NCBI GenBank assembly: GCA_002748285.1
Contig: PDSA01000026.1
Coordinates: 62,001-126,000 of the forward strand
Length of the DNA stretch: 64,000 nucleotides
Direction: 5' to 3'
DNA from: Rhodobacterales bacterium
Lineage (GTDB): Bacteria > Pseudomonadota > Alphaproteobacteria > Rhodobacterales > Rhodobacteraceae
Shown here piece by piece: positions 1 through 9,549 of the stretch (position 1 is the first letter of the stretch; every line of letters starts with the position of its first letter). The notes under the pieces were generated by a model, which searched no databases, was not told the origin of the DNA, and saw only the letters and a program-made list of their open reading frames with translations. The position numbers and the translations under genes were made by a program.

Positions 1-823
1 TGCAATGCAACACCCCGCGCTTGACTGCCTTGTCATCGGCGTCGGCGAAAATGATATTCGCACCTTTGCCGCCCAGCTCAAGCGCGACACGTTTTACGGT
101 ATCGGCGGCGGCCTTGGTGATCAGCGCCCCGGCCCGGGTCGAGCCGGTGAACGAAACCATATCAACATCAGGATGCACCGACAGCTGCGTGCCCACCCCG
201 GTGCCATCGCCATTAACCATATTGTAAACCCCATCGGGCAGCCCGACCGCATCAACGATTTCGCTGAAAACGATCGACGATAGCGGCGCAATTTCCGAAG
301 GCTTCAGCACCATGGTGCAGCCCACCGCCATGGCCGGGATGCATTTCAGAGTGATCTGATTCATCGGCCAGTTCCACGGGGTGATCATGGCGCAAACGCC
401 GATAGGCTCCAGCAGAATCCGGTCATTGGGGGCGTGATCGCCCAGCATGCGGTCAAACTGGAAATTCTCCAGCGCTTTGATGAAATTGGCGATGTGATAC
501 GAACCCGACCCGACCTGAGCCGTTCTGGCCAGATCAATCGGAGCACCCATTTCAACCGACATGGCTTCGGCCAGGTCGTCGCTGCGCTTGTTGTATTCCT
601 CGAGCAGCTTTTTGGTCAGCGCCAGCTTTTCGGCGTGCGGCACTGCGGCCCAGGCCGGAAACGCGGCTTTGGCGGCGGCGACGGCAGCATCGGTGTCGGC
701 CTGATCGCCCAGCGAAATGGTGGCGCAGACCTCTTCATTGGACGGGTTGATGACGTCGAAATCATGGGCCTTGGCCGGGTCAACCCATTGGCCATTGATA
801 TAGAACTGACGGTGATGGGTCAT
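1..823 (-). CDS. Aldehyde dehydrogenase, 3' part beyond the window edge
   Basis: This reads in from an ATG at 821-823 that follows AGGAGG at good spacing, and runs off the left edge after about 274 codons. It belongs to the NAD(P)-dependent aldehyde dehydrogenase superfamily, which oxidises an aldehyde to the acid. Visible family marks are an N-terminal INGQWVDP strand, the PWNWPMNQI nucleotide-binding segment, KPSEIAP, the FTGSTRAG loop and the LELGGKGANI segment with the general-base Glu. The catalytic Cys lies just beyond the edge. The substrate cannot be told from this half, and no partner gene is visible on this side. Confidence 0.9.
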   Translation of the reverse strand, partial: MTHHRQFYINGQWVDPAKAHDFDVINPSNEEVCATISLGDQADTDAAVAAAKAAFPAWAAVPHAEKLALTKKLLEEYNKRSDDLAEAMSVEMGAPIDLARTAQVGSGSYHIANFIKALENFQFDRMLGDHAPNDRILLEPIGVCAMITPWNWPMNQITLKCIPAMAVGCTMVLKPSEIAPLSSIVFSEIVDAVGLPDGVYNMVNGDGTGVGTQLSVHPDVDMVSFTGSTRAGALITKAAADTVKRVALELGGKGANIIFADADDKAVKRGVLHC

Positions 824-1388
824 GGGGAGCCTCCTGATGAAGTGAATCATAAACACCCTGTCACCCGGAGCCCGCCTCTGCAAGGAGATTGTGGCTCTGG
901 TGCCGGTGCCCGCCTCTGGAGGAGATGTGGGATAGGCAGTTTGCATCACCTGGCTTGATACAAAAAACAAAGGGCTGCGCCTGCCTGGGTAGCCATCAGT
1001 CCGAAGGCCACAGCCAACTTTGCGGCAGCCTGGCTAAATTTGTTCACTGGGGGAGCTGTCGGGCATGGAAACCTTCTGCCGTTAACCGATGCCTTCTTAA
1101 GGTTGCAACAAACACTGCCCAGCCAAACCACGGGAAAGCCCCTGCTTTTGTCGCAAAGATTAACCCAGCTCCGGTTCGGGGTTGTCGTTCATCTCAACCC
1201 CCTTAAGGGGATGGCACGGTATTGGTAAAACGCCATTCCGGCTTTTGTCCTTTACAACCATTTGAGTCTGTGGCTGGCTTGACCTACCGTTGGCAAAGTC
1301 GGCAAATCCATCTCGGTATGCCTTTGCCCATGATCCCGCGCAAGGCGTCGTCCGGGGGCAGGTAGGCTCAGTTCAGAGAGGTGGCCAA
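824..1388. other. 565-bp divergent intergenic region
   Basis: This gap separates two divergently read genes. It holds a short copy of the dispersed GC-rich repeat (near 942-990). I found no convincing gene, tRNA or tmRNA in it. Short open frames here lack ribosome binding sites and family resemblance. Confidence 0.5.
942..990 (+). repeat. Partial copy A of the dispersed GC-rich palindromic repeat
   Basis: The arm GGGCTGCGCCTGCCTGGG at 972-989 equals the left arm of the full copy near 35.43 kb. Similarity extends upstream (GCATCAC, then TTGATACAAA against TTGATCCAAA). The right arm and second hairpin are absent, so this copy looks decayed. Confidence 0.6.
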
Positions 1389-1925
1389 ATGAGCAGCACA
1401 TTTCTTTCAAGGCATCTCGGCATTGTAGCCATCGGTTGTGGGTTGATCGCTGCGACAATCTATATGTTGATGATCGGCGTCACGCTTGCCCATATCCAAG
1501 CCCTTTCGGGGCATGTCCCGTTTGACATGCGCCCGCTGGGCTATCGTTACGCAGACGCGGCAGCGCTGCTTGAAGCGTTAGGGGAGGAAGGGCGCATCTA
1601 TTATCTCAGCCGTCAGATCCCTCTGGATACGCTTTATCCAGCAATGCTCGCGCTGGCTTTGGTTACAACGATTTTCTGGTTTGGGCAACGCATCCCCCAC
1701 AGCAGGCTGGTTCACCTTGGCATCGTTTTTTCGGTGGGCAGTGCCTTATTCGACTATGCTGAAAATGTCGGTATCGCGGTCCTGATTTGGAGCTGGCCAG
1801 AAGTTTCAGTTCCACTGGTTTATGCCGCCAGCGCCGCCACTCTTGTAAAATCGGCTCTTACAACTTTGGCTATCCTGCTGACGATATTCATTGGATTCCT
1901 TTGGGCACGTTTCCGTCATAGCTGA
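1389..1925 (+). CDS. Small multi-pass membrane protein of unknown function
   Basis: This is a 178-residue protein. I chose the ATG at 1389 because AGAGAGG lies just upstream, although the frame stays open further 5'. Hydrophobic segments are visible around residues 9-33, 75-95, 105-122 and 145-170, so about four membrane spans are likely. A polar stretch (about 34-72) between the first two spans contains LGYRYADAAALLEALG. I do not recognise the family. The gene stands alone between a divergent aldehyde dehydrogenase and a convergent RND pump operon. Confidence 0.6.
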   Translation: MSSTFLSRHLGIVAIGCGLIAATIYMLMIGVTLAHIQALSGHVPFDMRPLGYRYADAAALLEALGEEGRIYYLSRQIPLDTLYPAMLALALVTTIFWFGQRIPHSRLVHLGIVFSVGSALFDYAENVGIAVLIWSWPEVSVPLVYAASAATLVKSALTTLAILLTIFIGFLWARFRHS

Positions 1926-1993
1926 GGGGAGTAGATTTTGGCCGCACACTCTACGGAGTATCAGATTAAATTTAATGACTTACCGCCTACCGA

Positions 1994-2038
1994 GGGGCAG
2001 GCAGGCTTAAGCCCGCCCAGAGGCCGGGCGGGGCAGAT
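1994..2038 (+). repeat. Copy B of the dispersed GC-rich repeat
   Basis: GGGGCAGGCAGGCTTAAG followed by AGGCCGGGCGGGGCAGAT matches the reverse complement of copy C (30343-30400) almost base for base. It lies between the 3' ends of two convergent genes, a place where a bidirectional terminator or REP-like element is expected. Confidence 0.7.
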
Positions 2039-2081
2039 ATATGGACCACAACGTCAAACAGAAGTCTTTTAAATCAATCTG

Positions 2082-5000
2082 TTACTTGGACTTCTTCACC
2101 CGAAAGATTATAAGATACTGCGCCGGCACAAAGAATAGGGTGATCACGGTTCCGACAATGATACCTCCCATCAGCGCATAGGCCATCGGGCTCCAGAACA
2201 CCTGCTGGGAAATCGGGATCAGGGCCAGACTGGCGGCGGCGGCGGTCAGCACAATGGGACGGGCGCGGGTGATCGTAGCCTCATACACCGCCTCCCAGGC
2301 GCCCATGCCGCGTTGGCGCAGCGCTTCGATCCGGTCGACCAGAATGATCGAATTTCGGATCAGAATGCCGCTGAGCGCCAGCACTCCCAAAATCGCCACA
2401 AACCCCATCGGCGCGCCGGACATCAGCAGGGCAATCACCACCCCAATCAACCCCATCGGAGCCACGGACAGCACGATGAAGGCCAGCCGGAAGCTCTGCA
2501 TCTGCACCATCACCAATGTGATGATGATCAGCACCATTATCGGTGCCACAGCCGCAATCGGCCCCTGAGATTCGGCGCTCTTCTCAATCGCCCCACCAAT
2601 TTCGATATGATAGCCCGCCGGCAGGCTCTGACGGAAAGCGTCGATCTGATCGCGCAATTCATTCACGATGGTAGCGGGTTGATCCTTAGTCGCCATCGCG
2701 GCCTCGACGGTGACAGTGGGCATCCGGTTGCGCTGCACCACCAGCGGCTGTTCGGTTTCAAACCGGAACTGCGCCACGCTGGACAGCGGAATGGTCTGGC
2801 CGCTGGCGGTGTTGATCTGCAGATTGAACAGCGTATCAATGGATCGCGTGGTGGATTTATCCCCCCGGGCGACGATATCGACCAGATAGGTTTGATCCCG
2901 CAGCCGGGTCATGCCCGCGCCGCTGTAAACGGTGCTGAGCGCGGCGGCAATCTCGCTGCCGGTCAGGTTCAACTGGCGGGCCTTGTCTTGCAGGATTTCC
3001 AGCTTGACCACCCGGGCCGGAGCATTCCAATCCAGCGCGATGCTCTCCAACCGCTGATCGCTGGCAATGATCGCGGTCAGATCACGACCCAGGTCGCGCA
3101 CCGTGTTGATGTCAGGCCCGGACAGCCGGTATTGCACGGGACGCCCGACCGGCGGGCCGATATCCAGCAGTTTCACCAGCACATCGGTGCCGGGGAAATC
3201 GCTCTGGGCGAGGTCTCGCAACTGTTGGCGCAGCGCATCGCGGGCCTCAAGGTCGGTGGTCTGGATCACGATTTGCCCGAAATTGGGCGCCGGAGTCACC
3301 GGTTCGCTGGCCAGCAAGAACCGCATGGCTGAGCGCCCAACATAGCTGGACCAATACTGCACGCCCGGATGGCCTTGCAGATGCGCTTCCATTTTGCGTA
3401 TCTGTTCCGAGGTCTGGGTGATCGAGGCATTTTGCGGCAAGGTCATATTCACCAGCAATTCCGGACGGTCAGAATTGGGGAAGAATTGTTGCTCGACAAA
3501 ACGCATCCCGTAAACCGAAGCGCCAAAGGCGGCGATGATCACCACCACCACCGGCCAGCGCGCCCGCATCACGCCGCGCAAGCTGGCTTGAAACAGCCGC
3601 ATCATCCGCCCGGGGCCAGAATGGTGTTCGGCCATATCCTTGCGCAACAGGCTGACCCCCAAAAGCGGGCTGAACAGCACCGCCACGATCCAGCTGACCA
3701 GCAGCGAAACCGCGATCACCACAAACAGCGAAAAGGTGAACTCACCGGCATTAGAGCTGTTCAGGCCAATCGGGATGAACCCCGCCACTGTCACCAAAGT
3801 GCCCGAGAGCATCGGAAAGGCGATGCTGCGCCAGGCATATGAGGCGGCGCTGTGCAGGCTATCTCCTTTTTCCAGCCGCGAGATCATGGTTTCCACCGCA
3901 ATCATCGCATCATCCACCAACAGGCCCAACGCAATAATCAGCGCCCCCAGCGAAATCCGTTGCAGGGTGAAGCCGGTATATTCCAGCACCACAAAGGTGA
4001 TCCCCAGCGTCAAAGGCACCGCCAGCGCCACCACCAGCCCGGCCCGCACCCCGACCGCCAACACGCTGACGGCCATCACGATCGCCACCGCTTCGAACAG
4101 CGCTTTGGTGAAATGGCCCACCGCTTCGTCAACGATTTTGGGCTGGTCCGAGACCTGATGAATCTGCACCCCAACCGGCAGCTTTTGTTGCGCCTGTTCG
4201 ATCACCTCATCCAGTTTTTCGCCAAATTTCAGGATATTCGCGCCTGCGCGCATCCCCACCGCCAGCCCCATGGCGGGCTCGCCATTATAGCGAAACATCT
4301 CGCGTGGCGGGTCCTGATAGCCGCGGCGCACGGTGGCGACATCGGTCAGACGGAAAAACCGATCACCGACCCGCAGATTGATGTCTTCCAAACTCTGACT
4401 GTCCAGAAACTTGCCGCTGACCCGCAGCAGGACGCGCTCGCCTTCGGTTTCGATCACACCGGCGGGCACAATTGCGTTCTGGGTGGCCAAGGTCGCCTGC
4501 ACCTGCCGTTTGCTGACCCCATAAGCGGCCATCTTCTCCGGCGAGAAATCCAGATAGATCACCTCTTTCTGATCGCCAAACAGCACCACATCCCCAGCAT
4601 CGTCCAGCTGCTGCACATCGCGGCGCACATCCTCGATCATATCGCGCAATTCGCGCGGGCTGAAGCCATCTGCGGTAAAGGCATAGATATTGCCATAAAC
4701 ATCGCCAAACCGGTCGTTGAACTGGAACCCGGCAAATTCAGCGGGGAATTCATGGCGCAAATCGCCCATCATATTGCGCACCTGTTGCCAGATCGCCGGA
4801 ATGGCCGGCCCCCGGGTTGTGGGCAGCAAATTGACATAGACAATCGACAGGCCGGGGCGGGTGATGGATTTGGTGAAATTCAGCTCATCCACCTCTAGCA
4901 GCTTTTTCTCGATCCGGTCGGTGACCTGATCCAGCGTTTCGTCAATGGTGGCTCCGGGCAGTGCTGCCGTGATCACCATGGTCTTGATGGTGAAATCGGG

Positions 5001-5123
5001 GTCTTCTTCGCGGCCGATATTCACATAAGACATCATCCCGGCCAGCATACTGACGATCATCAGATACCAGACAAAAGATTTATGCTGTAATGCCCAGTCG
5101 GACAGGTTGAAACGGTCTCTCAT
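2082..5123 (-). CDS. RND-family efflux pump, inner-membrane permease
   Basis: At 1013 residues this has the usual length for an AcrB/MexB-type (HAE1-like) permease, which exports compounds in exchange for protons. It has the duplicated architecture: a first membrane helix near residues 14-32, a large periplasmic porter domain, a helix bundle near 335-500 that includes ALGLLVDDAMIAVE with the paired Asp of the proton relay, a second porter domain, and a last bundle from about 835 to the end. It overlaps the adaptor gene upstream by 4 bp (ATGA), so they are cotranscribed. No outer-membrane TolC partner or local regulator is present. The substrate is unknown. Confidence 0.93.
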   Translation of the reverse strand: MRDRFNLSDWALQHKSFVWYLMIVSMLAGMMSYVNIGREEDPDFTIKTMVITAALPGATIDETLDQVTDRIEKKLLEVDELNFTKSITRPGLSIVYVNLLPTTRGPAIPAIWQQVRNMMGDLRHEFPAEFAGFQFNDRFGDVYGNIYAFTADGFSPRELRDMIEDVRRDVQQLDDAGDVVLFGDQKEVIYLDFSPEKMAAYGVSKRQVQATLATQNAIVPAGVIETEGERVLLRVSGKFLDSQSLEDINLRVGDRFFRLTDVATVRRGYQDPPREMFRYNGEPAMGLAVGMRAGANILKFGEKLDEVIEQAQQKLPVGVQIHQVSDQPKIVDEAVGHFTKALFEAVAIVMAVSVLAVGVRAGLVVALAVPLTLGITFVVLEYTGFTLQRISLGALIIALGLLVDDAMIAVETMISRLEKGDSLHSAASYAWRSIAFPMLSGTLVTVAGFIPIGLNSSNAGEFTFSLFVVIAVSLLVSWIVAVLFSPLLGVSLLRKDMAEHHSGPGRMMRLFQASLRGVMRARWPVVVVIIAAFGASVYGMRFVEQQFFPNSDRPELLVNMTLPQNASITQTSEQIRKMEAHLQGHPGVQYWSSYVGRSAMRFLLASEPVTPAPNFGQIVIQTTDLEARDALRQQLRDLAQSDFPGTDVLVKLLDIGPPVGRPVQYRLSGPDINTVRDLGRDLTAIIASDQRLESIALDWNAPARVVKLEILQDKARQLNLTGSEIAAALSTVYSGAGMTRLRDQTYLVDIVARGDKSTTRSIDTLFNLQINTASGQTIPLSSVAQFRFETEQPLVVQRNRMPTVTVEAAMATKDQPATIVNELRDQIDAFRQSLPAGYHIEIGGAIEKSAESQGPIAAVAPIMVLIIITLVMVQMQSFRLAFIVLSVAPMGLIGVVIALLMSGAPMGFVAILGVLALSGILIRNSIILVDRIEALRQRGMGAWEAVYEATITRARPIVLTAAAASLALIPISQQVFWSPMAYALMGGIIVGTVITLFFVPAQYLIIFRVKKSK

Positions 5124-6187
5124 TTGTTTACCCGGGGGCCAACGATTTGCCCCTCCTTGATCGAATGAATGCCTTTGGTGATGATCTCGTCGCCCTTTTG
5201 CAGACCTGACAGCACAATGGCGCGTTTGCCGACAACCTCGCCCAGCGTGACCGCAGCCTTGTGAGCCCGACCATCGGGGCGCGACACAAGCCAGACATGG
5301 CTGGCGCCGTTCTCGTCAAACACCGCACTCAGCGGGATGGTCATCACCTGAAGATCGTTTTGCCTTGGGCTGGCCAGCACCAGTGCGCCGATGCGAAACT
5401 CTGCCGGAGCATCCAGCAGCGAAAAATGGCAGCGCCGGGTGCGGGTGCGGGTATCGGCCACCGGATCGACCGAGCGCAGCCGGATTTGCGCCTGTATCTG
5501 CCCAATCGCCAACAGGCGGGCATCCAGCACCGCGTTTTGTGGCAACAGCGCCAATTCTTCTTCGCTCAGATCAATCACCACCTCGCGTTCATCAGTGGCA
5601 GCCAGGCGCAGAATCGGCTGACCGGCGGACACCGAAGCGCCCGACTCGGCCAGAACCAGAGTGATCACCCCATCATGTGGCGCCCGCAGGGTAGCCGAAT
5701 CCAACAGATCCTCGGCCCGCACCAGCGCGGCTTTGGCTTGCTCCAGCCGGGCTTTGGCTGCGGCCAGTTTACGCTGAACAACCTGCAACCGGGACTGGCT
5801 TTCAACCCCGCGTTCAACCAGAATTTTTTCACGGCTCTCGGCATCCTGCGCCGATTTCAACTGTTGCGTGGCAATCACCACACCGGCGCGGGCAGCCCAG
5901 GCACCGGCCTCGAGCGCTTCGGGGTCGAGCTGGGCCAGAACATCGCCTTTTTGCACAATATCGGCCAGAGACACCGGCCGGCTGGTGATGGTCCCCGAGG
6001 CGGGAAAGCCCAGATCAACCTCGGTGCGGGCCGCAACCGTACCGATAAAATCACGCGCGGTGGCGGCCGTTGCACCGATGATTTCGCTATGAACCGGACG
6101 GGCAGGAGCAGTTTGTTCCGCCAGACCGGGAAGTGCAACCCCGGTGACCAAAGCGGCGGCAAAAAGCAAGGATTTAAAAGACTTCAC
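5120..6187 (-). CDS. RND efflux periplasmic adaptor (membrane fusion protein), second of two
   Basis: This 355-residue protein has a cleavable signal peptide (MKSFKSLLFAAALVTGVALP, then LAEQ). It shows the lipoyl / alpha-hairpin / beta-barrel pattern of HlyD-AcrA adaptors: VDLGFPASGTI, VQKGDVLAQLDP, a coiled region at about 95-160 and DGVITLVLAESGASV. It overlaps the permease gene (5120/5123) and the upstream adaptor (6184/6187) by 4 bp each, which indicates translational coupling. Two different adaptors serving one permease is a recurring arrangement for this RND subgroup. Confidence 0.9.
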   Translation of the reverse strand: MKSFKSLLFAAALVTGVALPGLAEQTAPARPVHSEIIGATAATARDFIGTVAARTEVDLGFPASGTITSRPVSLADIVQKGDVLAQLDPEALEAGAWAARAGVVIATQQLKSAQDAESREKILVERGVESQSRLQVVQRKLAAAKARLEQAKAALVRAEDLLDSATLRAPHDGVITLVLAESGASVSAGQPILRLAATDEREVVIDLSEEELALLPQNAVLDARLLAIGQIQAQIRLRSVDPVADTRTRTRRCHFSLLDAPAEFRIGALVLASPRQNDLQVMTIPLSAVFDENGASHVWLVSRPDGRAHKAAVTLGEVVGKRAIVLSGLQKGDEIITKGIHSIKEGQIVGPRVNK

Positions 6188-7266
6188 GGCTTTTCCTCCT
6201 GTTTAACCTGATGCACCACACGCCCAGGATAGACCAACTGCGCGCCGTTGCTGACCACGATTTCGCCGGGGTTCACCCCCTCAGAGATCACCATTTTATC
6301 ATCACTATAGCGCGCAATCGTCACCGGCCGGAGTGTGGCCGTCATACTGCCCGGGTCCACCACCCACAGCGCGGGGCGATCGCCCTTGGCCGACAGGGCG
6401 CTGAACGGCACGGTGATCTGATCCGGCTGCGGCACCGACAGGCTGGCCCGCACCGCCGCGCCATAGCTCAGCTGCTTGGGCGGAGAAACGATGCCGATCT
6501 TGACCTCAATCGTGCCCCGGCGCGGGTCAACCAGCGGCGAGACCTTGCGCACATGGCCCTGAAAGGTCACATCCGGGTTGTCCAGCAATGACAGCGAAAC
6601 CGTCAGTTCGGGCGGGATGTGGCCGGGCAGCGATTCAGGCGCGGCAAACACCGCATCCATCGCCGCACCAAGCGCCAGTTTCAACACCGGGCGGGCGGCG
6701 GGGATCACTTCGCCCGGATCGGCCAGGCGCGCGGTGATGGTGCCATCGGCACTGGCCCGCAGAAACGAGTCCTGATAGGTTTTCTTGGCCCGGCTCAGCT
6801 GTGCCTGAGCGCGCTCGACGCTGGCCTCGGTGATGCGAAACCGCCGTTCGGCCTCATCGCGGCGGGTGCGGGTGGTGGCGCCGCGTTGCAGGAACACGTC
6901 CTGACGCTCGAATTCCTCTTTGGCCTGCACCAGATCGGCCCGCGCCGCATCCAGCGCCGCCTGAGCGCCGCGCATCGCCTGTTCCTGCTGCACCGATTCC
7001 AACCGCGCCAACTCTTGCCCGCGTTTTACGGTATCGCCCTCACGCACCAGAAGTGACATCAGCCGCCCGCCCATGGGGAAGGACAAATCCACCTCGTCAC
7101 GGGCCTGAACTTCGCCGGTAAGAGACAGGGTTTTGTGGCCCGTGGCGGGGGTGATGGTGATCAGCTCAACCCCCAGAGATTGCGGCGAGGTTTGCTGCGC
7201 CGCGAGCGGCGCGGCACCCCACAGGGCGGCCATGATCGGCAAAAGCAGGTATCGGGTCAGGCGCAT
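6184..7266 (-). CDS. RND efflux periplasmic adaptor, first of two
   Basis: This is 360 residues from the ATG at 7264-7266. An upstream in-frame ATG at 7311 would add 15 residues before an otherwise clean signal peptide (MRLTRYLLLPIMAALWGAAP), so I prefer the shorter form. Adaptor-family features are VDLSFPMGGRLMSLLVREGD, a coiled-coil hairpin at about 85-160 with TRTRRDEAERRF, and DGTITARLADPGEVI. It is the first gene of a three-gene operon with the second adaptor and the permease. The two adaptors are clearly diverged from each other, so this is not a recent duplication. Confidence 0.88.
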   Translation of the reverse strand: MRLTRYLLLPIMAALWGAAPLAAQQTSPQSLGVELITITPATGHKTLSLTGEVQARDEVDLSFPMGGRLMSLLVREGDTVKRGQELARLESVQQEQAMRGAQAALDAARADLVQAKEEFERQDVFLQRGATTRTRRDEAERRFRITEASVERAQAQLSRAKKTYQDSFLRASADGTITARLADPGEVIPAARPVLKLALGAAMDAVFAAPESLPGHIPPELTVSLSLLDNPDVTFQGHVRKVSPLVDPRRGTIEVKIGIVSPPKQLSYGAAVRASLSVPQPDQITVPFSALSAKGDRPALWVVDPGSMTATLRPVTIARYSDDKMVISEGVNPGEIVVSNGAQLVYPGRVVHQVKQEEKP

Positions 7267-7458
7267 CTGATGTGGTCTTTCAGCTTCAAGGGAACAGTGG
7301 TGCAGCAGCATTACGGGTCGTCACTCTTACTGGCATAACTATACTGGCCGGTTTGCTGTTACAAGAACCCCCGGACTTGATTTCAAAGGGGATTTCGCGG
7401 GGATTTTTGCAAAGCCTTACCGAAACATCAAGGCAGTGATAGGAATAACGCTGAATCC

Positions 7459-8034
7459 TCAGAAGCGCAGAGTCCCCTCCTCGGTGACCAGTGCATCAAG
7501 GGGCTGATCGGTAGGCTCGGTGGGCAATTTTTCGCATTGCTGACCCTGATAGGCAAACCCCACCGCAATGGTCTTGCGCCGCTCGCGCAGCATTTGCAGG
7601 CTGCGATCATAATAGCCGCCGCCATAACCCAGCCGGGCTCCGCCAGGGGCAAAGGCCACCAGCGGCACGATCACGATCTCGGGCTCCAGCCAGGCGCCCC
7701 GCACCGGCACTTGCGCCCCAAACGGCCCCGCAACCATCTGACAGCCCGGTAGCCATTGCCGAAACTTCAGCGCCTGCCCTGCCCCCGCGATCACCGGCAC
7801 GGTGACAAAGCCGCTTTCGGCCATTTCGGCCATCACCGGCAGCGGGTCGATTTCGCTGCGGATCGGCATATAGCCGGACAGAGTTTTGCCGCGGAACGGC
7901 TCAAGGAACTCCAGCAGGCGGGCCTGCGCCATATGCATCCGGGCCGGATCAGCCTGCGCGGCGCGGTGCGCTTTGGCGCGCGCCTCAAAGGCCAAGGGGC
8001 GCAGGCGGGCTTTTTGATCGGCAATATCGCTCAT
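7459..8034 (-). CDS. fau: 5-formyltetrahydrofolate cyclo-ligase
   Basis: This 191-residue cytosolic enzyme converts 5-formyl-THF to 5,10-methenyl-THF using ATP. Family hallmarks are the basic N-terminal helix (KARLRPLAFEARAK), the YMPIRSEIDPLP segment and the glycine-rich GYGGGYYDR motif near residue 138 that forms part of the nucleotide and folate site. The start codon overlaps the mgtE stop (ATGA), so the two genes are co-expressed although their functions are unrelated. Confidence 0.92.
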   Translation of the reverse strand: MSDIADQKARLRPLAFEARAKAHRAAQADPARMHMAQARLLEFLEPFRGKTLSGYMPIRSEIDPLPVMAEMAESGFVTVPVIAGAGQALKFRQWLPGCQMVAGPFGAQVPVRGAWLEPEIVIVPLVAFAPGGARLGYGGGYYDRSLQMLRERRKTIAVGFAYQGQQCEKLPTEPTDQPLDALVTEEGTLRF

Positions 8035-9413
8035 AGCAGCAACCCCGCAGCCAGCCCGAGAAAGGCGAAAAAGCCCACCACATCAGTCACCGTGGTGACA
8101 AACGCACCCGAGGCAAGGGCCGGGTCAATCCCCAGCTTTTCCAGCCCAAGCGGGATCAAAACCCCAGCCAGCCCTGCAACCAGCAGATTCAAAACCATCG
8201 CCAGAGCGATCACAACCCCCAGCATCGGAATGCCGAACCACATCAGCCCGACCGCCCCCATGACAATGGCAAAAACCATACCGTTGATCAGCCCGACAAA
8301 GGCCTCACGGCGCACCACCCTCCAGACATTGGCGCTGGTCAAATCCTTGGTGGCGAGTGCGCGCACCGCCACCGTCAGGCTCTGAGTGCCGGCATTGCCG
8401 CCCATCGAGGCGACAATCGGCATCAGCACCGCCAAAGCGACAAAGCTAGCGATCACCTGATCAAACTGCGCAATCACCGCCGAGGCCAAAATCGCCGTGA
8501 CCAGATTGACAAACAACCAAGGGAAGCGCCGTTTGACCGTGCTCAGCACCCGGTCCGTCAGACTGCCTTCGCCCACACCCGCCAAGCGCATGATGTCCTC
8601 TTCGGCTTCGTCATCCAGCACCTCCATGGCATCGTCGATGGTGATCACCCCGACAAGCCGCCCGGCTTCATCCACCACCGGGGCCGAGATCAGGTGATAT
8701 TGGTTAAAGGCATAGGCCACGTCCTCTTCGTCCTGCGTGGCCAAAATGGTGCGAAAGCTTTCCTCTGCAATATCCTGCAATTTGACCTGCCGGTGTGAGG
8801 CCAGCAATTTGCCCAGCGTGACATAGCCGGTGGGGTGCAGCCGGGCATCGACCAGAATCAGGTGATAGAACTGATCCGGCAGATCATCCCGCGCGCGCAA
8901 ATGTTCGATCGCCTGACCGACATTCCAATGCTCGGGCACCATGACGCATTCGCGCTGCATCAGACGGCCCGCCGAATCTTCGGGGTAGCTCAAGGAATCC
9001 TCGACCGCCACCCGGTCCGAGGCCTCCAGCGCCCGCAGGACGGCCCCCTGCTGATCGCCGTCCAGATCCTCGATCAGGTCAACCACATCATCGGTTTCCA
9101 GATCGCGCACCGCTTCGGCCAGCTCTTCGGGGGCCAGATCGCGGATCACCTCAGAGCGCAAACCCTCATCCAGATCGGACAGGATCTCGCCTTCCATGCC
9201 GCCTTTCCAAAGCTGCAGCAAGGCGCGGCGCTGAGGCTCGCTGATCTGTTCCAGCATATCGGCGATGTCAGCGGAATGCAGCGGCTCCAGCAGGTGATCC
9301 AGTTCCGCACTGTCCTGATCTTCGACGGCGGCAACAATCCGATCCACTCGCGAGCGGCCCAGAGCAAAATCCGGGTCCAGACCATCGCTGCTTTCGTGCT
9401 GTAACTGGCTCAT
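8031..9413 (-). CDS. mgtE: MgtE-type magnesium transporter
   Basis: This is 460 residues from the ATG at 9411-9413, preceded by AGGAG. The longer frame upstream begins with an implausible Cys run. Order of domains: N-terminal superhelical MgtE_N domain (about 25-130), a pair of CBS domains (about 135-260, with ATQDEEDVAYAFNQY and GVITIDDAMEVL), and five membrane helices from about 285 to the end. MgtE proteins are Mg2+-gated channels whose cytosolic domains sense Mg2+. The pore-region pattern MGGNAGTQSLTVAVRALA is intact. Confidence 0.93.
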   Translation of the reverse strand: MSQLQHESSDGLDPDFALGRSRVDRIVAAVEDQDSAELDHLLEPLHSADIADMLEQISEPQRRALLQLWKGGMEGEILSDLDEGLRSEVIRDLAPEELAEAVRDLETDDVVDLIEDLDGDQQGAVLRALEASDRVAVEDSLSYPEDSAGRLMQRECVMVPEHWNVGQAIEHLRARDDLPDQFYHLILVDARLHPTGYVTLGKLLASHRQVKLQDIAEESFRTILATQDEEDVAYAFNQYHLISAPVVDEAGRLVGVITIDDAMEVLDDEAEEDIMRLAGVGEGSLTDRVLSTVKRRFPWLFVNLVTAILASAVIAQFDQVIASFVALAVLMPIVASMGGNAGTQSLTVAVRALATKDLTSANVWRVVRREAFVGLINGMVFAIVMGAVGLMWFGIPMLGVVIALAMVLNLLVAGLAGVLIPLGLEKLGIDPALASGAFVTTVTDVVGFFAFLGLAAGLLL

Positions 9414-9549
9414 GGTATGTCTCCTGCCGCTTTGGGGCAAGATAGCCTTTCCGGGATAGCAACAACAACACAAATCAGGACGGAGCGAAGGGTTTTTTGC
9501 GCGGGCTCAGGTGATGACAGAAAACCAGGGCGCGGGCTGCGGCCCGACC

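Noticed and set aside
2082..7266. A complete tripartite efflux operon
   Set aside because: No outer-membrane channel gene is present. Only the permease and two adaptors can be supported.
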